DNA of 64,000 bases, taken from the NCBI GenBank assembly GCA_009760855.2, contig WPIO01000063.1, positions 867,501-931,500 on the forward strand, in the 5' to 3' direction. The stretch's first letter is position 1. Every line of letters begins with the position of its first letter. The notes beneath the pieces are model-generated. The model did no database searches, was not told the origin of the DNA, and saw only the letters and a list, made by a program, of their open reading frames with translations. The DNA is from Cristatella mucedo (taxonomy: Eukaryota; Bryozoa; Phylactolaemata; Cristatellidae). This document shows, piece after piece, positions 60,631 through 64,000 of this stretch. A program made the position numbers and the translations under genes.

Positions 60631-61034
60631 GTACGTGTTCACCTTTCACGGAATGATGCATGCCAATCTTTCCTTGGGTCTGCTCGGCATGTATAGTCTT
60701 TTCAGCATCCCCTTGCTTGCCATATGAGTCAGAGATCACTTCTCTACTGAGGTCACACATGCTGGCTGTTCCTTTTATCTCAGCCGGCCGGCTTAATCAA
60801 CTTAATTTGCAGCATAGCCTGTTATTATCCCTTTGGTGGAACTAATCTCACTTACGGATGCTAGCAAGAGCAGATCCTTACTGTAAAATGGGGTACACTG
60901 CTCTAAGCATGCAGTTATGTGCTCCCACTTCACCACCCGGATGCGTTTTTCAAGTCGTGGTTCAGGCCATGGGTGTGGGGGAAGGGGGCCAGCAGGCTGT
61001 GCCCCCCTCCCCGACCCACCCGAAGAGATGTTTC

Positions 61035-62025
61035 ATGTGGCCAAGACGATGTAATGTAATATATCTTCGTCTTTAACTCCACAAAGCCATAAAGACTATG
61101 TGGGTGTTACACAGGAGAGTTTTGTATAGCGCACTCACAGCCTAATCAGCTTTTGGTACACGTTCGGTAGCCAACAGACTTCGTCTCACGCAACAAAGAG
61201 AAAGTGGGAAGCATAGCAGAGTTAGGAGAGCAATTGAGGTAGTGAGTAGCATGGAAGTAGCAGCTCAGGACTGCTGAAAAGGATGAGCCATAGTCGGCAG
61301 CAGGAGAGTAGTTGTCGTTGCATAAGAATTGTGGAAGTGAGTTCCACAGTCTAGGACCTTCATAGCTAAAGCTTCTGTTGCCAACGGTCTCTAAGCAGAG
61401 GAGTGGAACAGCTAATTTATTGTCCGCACAGGACCTGAGAGCGCGAATAGGCTGAAACTGGTGCAGCAGTTCAGCTACGTACGAAGGAGCCAAGCCGTGG
61501 CGAGCCTTGTGGGTCAGCATAAGAACTTTGCTCTGTATCCGTTGCTCAACGGCATCCATCCTAGCTCTTTTAGCAAAGGAGACACGTGCCTTTCTTTGGT
61601 AGTCCAGCCAAAAGGGAATTACAATAATCAAGCCGAGACAGAACTAAGGAGCCAGTTAAACTTTTTGCTAGCCACTGTGGACGACAGCTCCTAATCTTGG
61701 ATAGGGATCGGACGTGATGGCTAGCTGTAGAAACAGTCTTCTGAGTGAAGCTTTTAAAATTGAGGCAGCTGTCGAAAATTACTCCTAAATTTCGAGCACG
61801 TGGTGATGGTCGCACAACAGCATCGCCTATTAGAAGAGCAAAGCCTTTTAATGCAGCCATATGCTTAAGGTGTCCCATGAGCAGCTGTTCGGTTTTATCG
61901 TCATTTAGTTTCAAGAAGTTGTCCGACATCCAGGATCGAATGTCGGCAAGGCAAGCATTCAGTTTATCAGTTGCTGCAGCAGATTCCGACGATTTATGCC
62001 CCTTTATCTTCCTGTGATTGTCCAC
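61035..62025 (-). mobile_element. LINE-B copy, 5'-truncated
   Basis: GATGTAATGTAATATATC tail in reverse, 3' UTR, then - strand coding: SDNFLKLNDDKTEQLLMGHL, ARNLGVIFDSCLNFKSFTQK, SLVLSRLDYCNSLLAGLPKK, KARHGLAPSYVAELLHQFQP and EGPRLWNSLPQFLCNDNY. A frame change near 61580 splits it. It is the cleanest LINE-B reference in the window. Confidence 0.94.
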
Positions 62026-62072
62026 CTCTAGAAAGTTTGATGCTCAGCCTCTCCATTGCAGCATAATCCTAG

Positions 62073-62128
62073 CCAAACCCATGCAGCAGATAATTCTTGA
62101 CCACCTGCTCTGGTTAGGGCAAGAGCTG
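62073..62128 (+). CDS. Candidate second coding exon of the unidentified gene
   Basis: After AATCCTAG it gives two bases that complete the phase-1 codon, then KPMQQIILDHLLWLGQEL and donor GTAAGA. Phase and helical character fit the exon at 60549, but no family match supports it. Confidence 0.4.
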
Positions 62129-63699
62129 GTAAGACAGCATTGCTCGCCTCCCTCGGACATGGGCATGGTACAGCAGCCACAGTTATCATCAAGAGTTATC
62201 AAGAGTTGCGGATGCCCAGTTTAAAGTAGATAGCAGCAGCATAGGAGTTTCTCATGCTCTTTAGAACATAAGATTTTTCATGCTGGTATTTTATGCCATC
62301 TCATTCTTAAAATGTGTGGGCTATGGTGATTGGTGTGTAGTGGTTCACTTGATCGATTTGATACACAATTCTAGTAGTGTGGCACACCTCGAGCCAGGCT
62401 CATCATCATGGCCATATAGTGTTGAGATACTATCTGCAGTGCCATTAAAAATATGCCACCTCTGTGGTGCTTTAATACCTTTGACGGACATGACGGACGG
62501 TGTCGCTCTAAGGCATACCGTCCTTTCCTGCTAAAGAGGCTAAAAGAGGCATTTTTGCTGGCTCATGATCTCTTTATGCTCGTTTGGCTGCCAGTCTGCT
62601 CATTGGTTTTTTTTTTAATTTGAGTTCAGTGGGATCCATTCTTGCACCTTCACCAACAATCTTAATGAGTTCTACTGCAGTGGTCAGCTTATACTTGGTG
62701 GTTTTTTAATGGAATAAGAAGAGAACAATGAGCACCAAGAATTCTCTAACCGAAGACTGCAGCATGCAGTAGTCATTCAATTGTGGGATTTTCGCTATAT
62801 GTAGTTTTAGTCTGGATGGCAATGCACAGCATTACGATTGTAAGAAGCTATTTGTCTAATTGAGCATCTACATAGTAGCACTTAGGCCGATGCCTAATTC
62901 GTCTAATCCCACGTCGTCCAGACCATTCTACACACCCCTCCTTGCCTGGCACGACCACTGAGGATGACCCACACACGGTCAAAGCTGCAAAAATAAGCTC
63001 TCTTAGTGCACAGTTTACAGTAACATCATGTGAAGATCAATCTTTGTGCTTTTACACTTGCAAAACCTCAACCAGCCCACCTGCCAGTCCTAGCCTGTCC
63101 ATCCAGTCTGCTCTGTGCAATAGGGACGGAGCAAAGGCATATGAACACCACCCTACCTTCTGACGGAGCTTATTTAGCTGTGCCCCTAACCAACCTCAAT
63201 CAGGTTTTGTGGTAAACCCTAAATGCAGTCTGCTTGAACTTAGTCCAACCGAGAAGGGTCGTCTTAATGCTGCAAGCCTGACATTGAAGTCTTTGTACCA
63301 TGCTCTTTTTGGCAAGTTCCTCAGTGCTGTTTGTCTATTCGATGCTTCAGACTTTTTTCAGGCAGCATTTAAGCTTGGGTGCATTTGAACATTTCTAGGG
63401 TTCAGTCATTTCATAGATTCTAAATTTTATTTTGTTAGCTTAGAGTTCGGCATGCAAAAAGTGCCTCAACATTCTCATTTCTTTTTGGCTTTTCTGCGAG
63501 CTGTAGCTTTGCTTGATATCTGGAAGTGTGGCTTAAGCTGCATTTACTAGATCTAATTTTTCTATGACTTCTCTCCAACTGGCCTGATCGGCAATGAAAT
63601 ATGCCCAAGAGCATCCGAATTATCAGAGAAAGTTTACCGAGTTTGTCAGAAAAATAGTTGGACCGTGCCTCAAATGTAGCTTCAGCTGGGTAGTGGATT

Positions 63700-63845
63700 T
63701 AATGCTACCTGACACTTGTTTTGCTGGTGAAGTAGGTTCGAGTCCTGCAGTTAGTGACCCTTCATTGTATACTGCAAGCAGTGGTGATAGTCGTGAAGGC
63801 TCTACTGCTGCTATACAAATGAGGCTGTTAAATCAGCTTATTATT
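63700..63845 (+). repeat. tRNA-derived SINE, partial
   Basis: GTAGGTTCGAGTCCTGCAGT (box B), ACTGCAAGCAGTGGTGATAG, AAGGCTCTACTGCTGCTATA and AATGAGGCTGTTAAATCAGC then ATTATTATT. Confidence 0.88.
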
Positions 63846-64000
63846 ATTGTATTGTCATGCGACTTAAAACTTGATATGAAAACTGTCTTCGTGCACCTGT
63901 GCATATCAACTTAACGGCAGTAAGCCATTCCACCGATGCTGGCTGAGACCCCCCCCCCCCATTCTTTGTACCAGTCTCTCATGCACCTAAAGCTATTCTG

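Larger units (their letters stand above)
60631..64000. other. Introns and downstream part of the unidentified gene
   Basis: Holds LINE-B (61035-62025), the candidate exon at 62073-62128 and a SINE end (63700-63845). 62200-63650 has no exon I can defend. Confidence 0.5.

Overview
The window is nuclear DNA of an animal, most likely an invertebrate. Its genes are split into many short exons by introns of roughly 0.1 to 10 kb. The introns are full of degraded LINE retrotransposons, tRNA-derived SINEs, Tc1/mariner relics and long microsatellites. There are no bacterial-style operons, no CRISPR array and no rRNA, and the standard genetic code fits every reconstructed exon. I cannot name the species. 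The LINE proteins belong to the L2/CR1-like group found in many invertebrates.

Layout, left to right. (1) About 1190-6706, + strand: the last four exons of RGP1, a subunit of the RIC1-RGP1 exchange factor for Rab6 at the Golgi. Its 5' part lies outside the window. (2) 6707-9174: the tail-to-tail spacer between RGP1 and PAN2. (3) 9175-57913, - strand: an apparently complete PAN2 gene. I reconstructed 25 coding exons whose phases all agree and which sum to 3663 bases, 1220 residues. PAN2 is the catalytic subunit of the PAN2-PAN3 poly(A)-shortening nuclease. (4) 18728-28242, the 9.5 kb intron between PAN2 coding exons 22 and 21: two intronless, very GC-rich genes on the opposite strand. They encode related four-helix membrane proteins, one with one module and one with two. 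(5) 57.9-60.6 kb: the PAN2 5' end, a CpG-rich divergent promoter region, and the first coding exon of an unidentified + strand gene that runs to the right.

The most interesting observations are three. PAN2 coding exon 17 encodes a CCCH zinc finger of the spacing seen in the Regnase/ZC3H12 family, set inside the inactive ubiquitin-hydrolase-like domain; I know of no such finger in human PAN2. The nested membrane-protein pair shares a three-fold repeated 4-TM module that I do not recognise. The dominant LINE/SINE families share a 3'-terminal hairpin with apparent compensatory changes. Also notable are one LINE nested in another with a short target duplication, a roughly 300-base foldback element, a perfect 29-bp-arm hairpin, and a GC-AG intron in PAN2.

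RGP1 (Golgi Rab6 activation) and PAN2 (mRNA deadenylation) have no known shared pathway. Their adjacency is ordinary gene order. The two nested genes have no evident functional link to their host gene.
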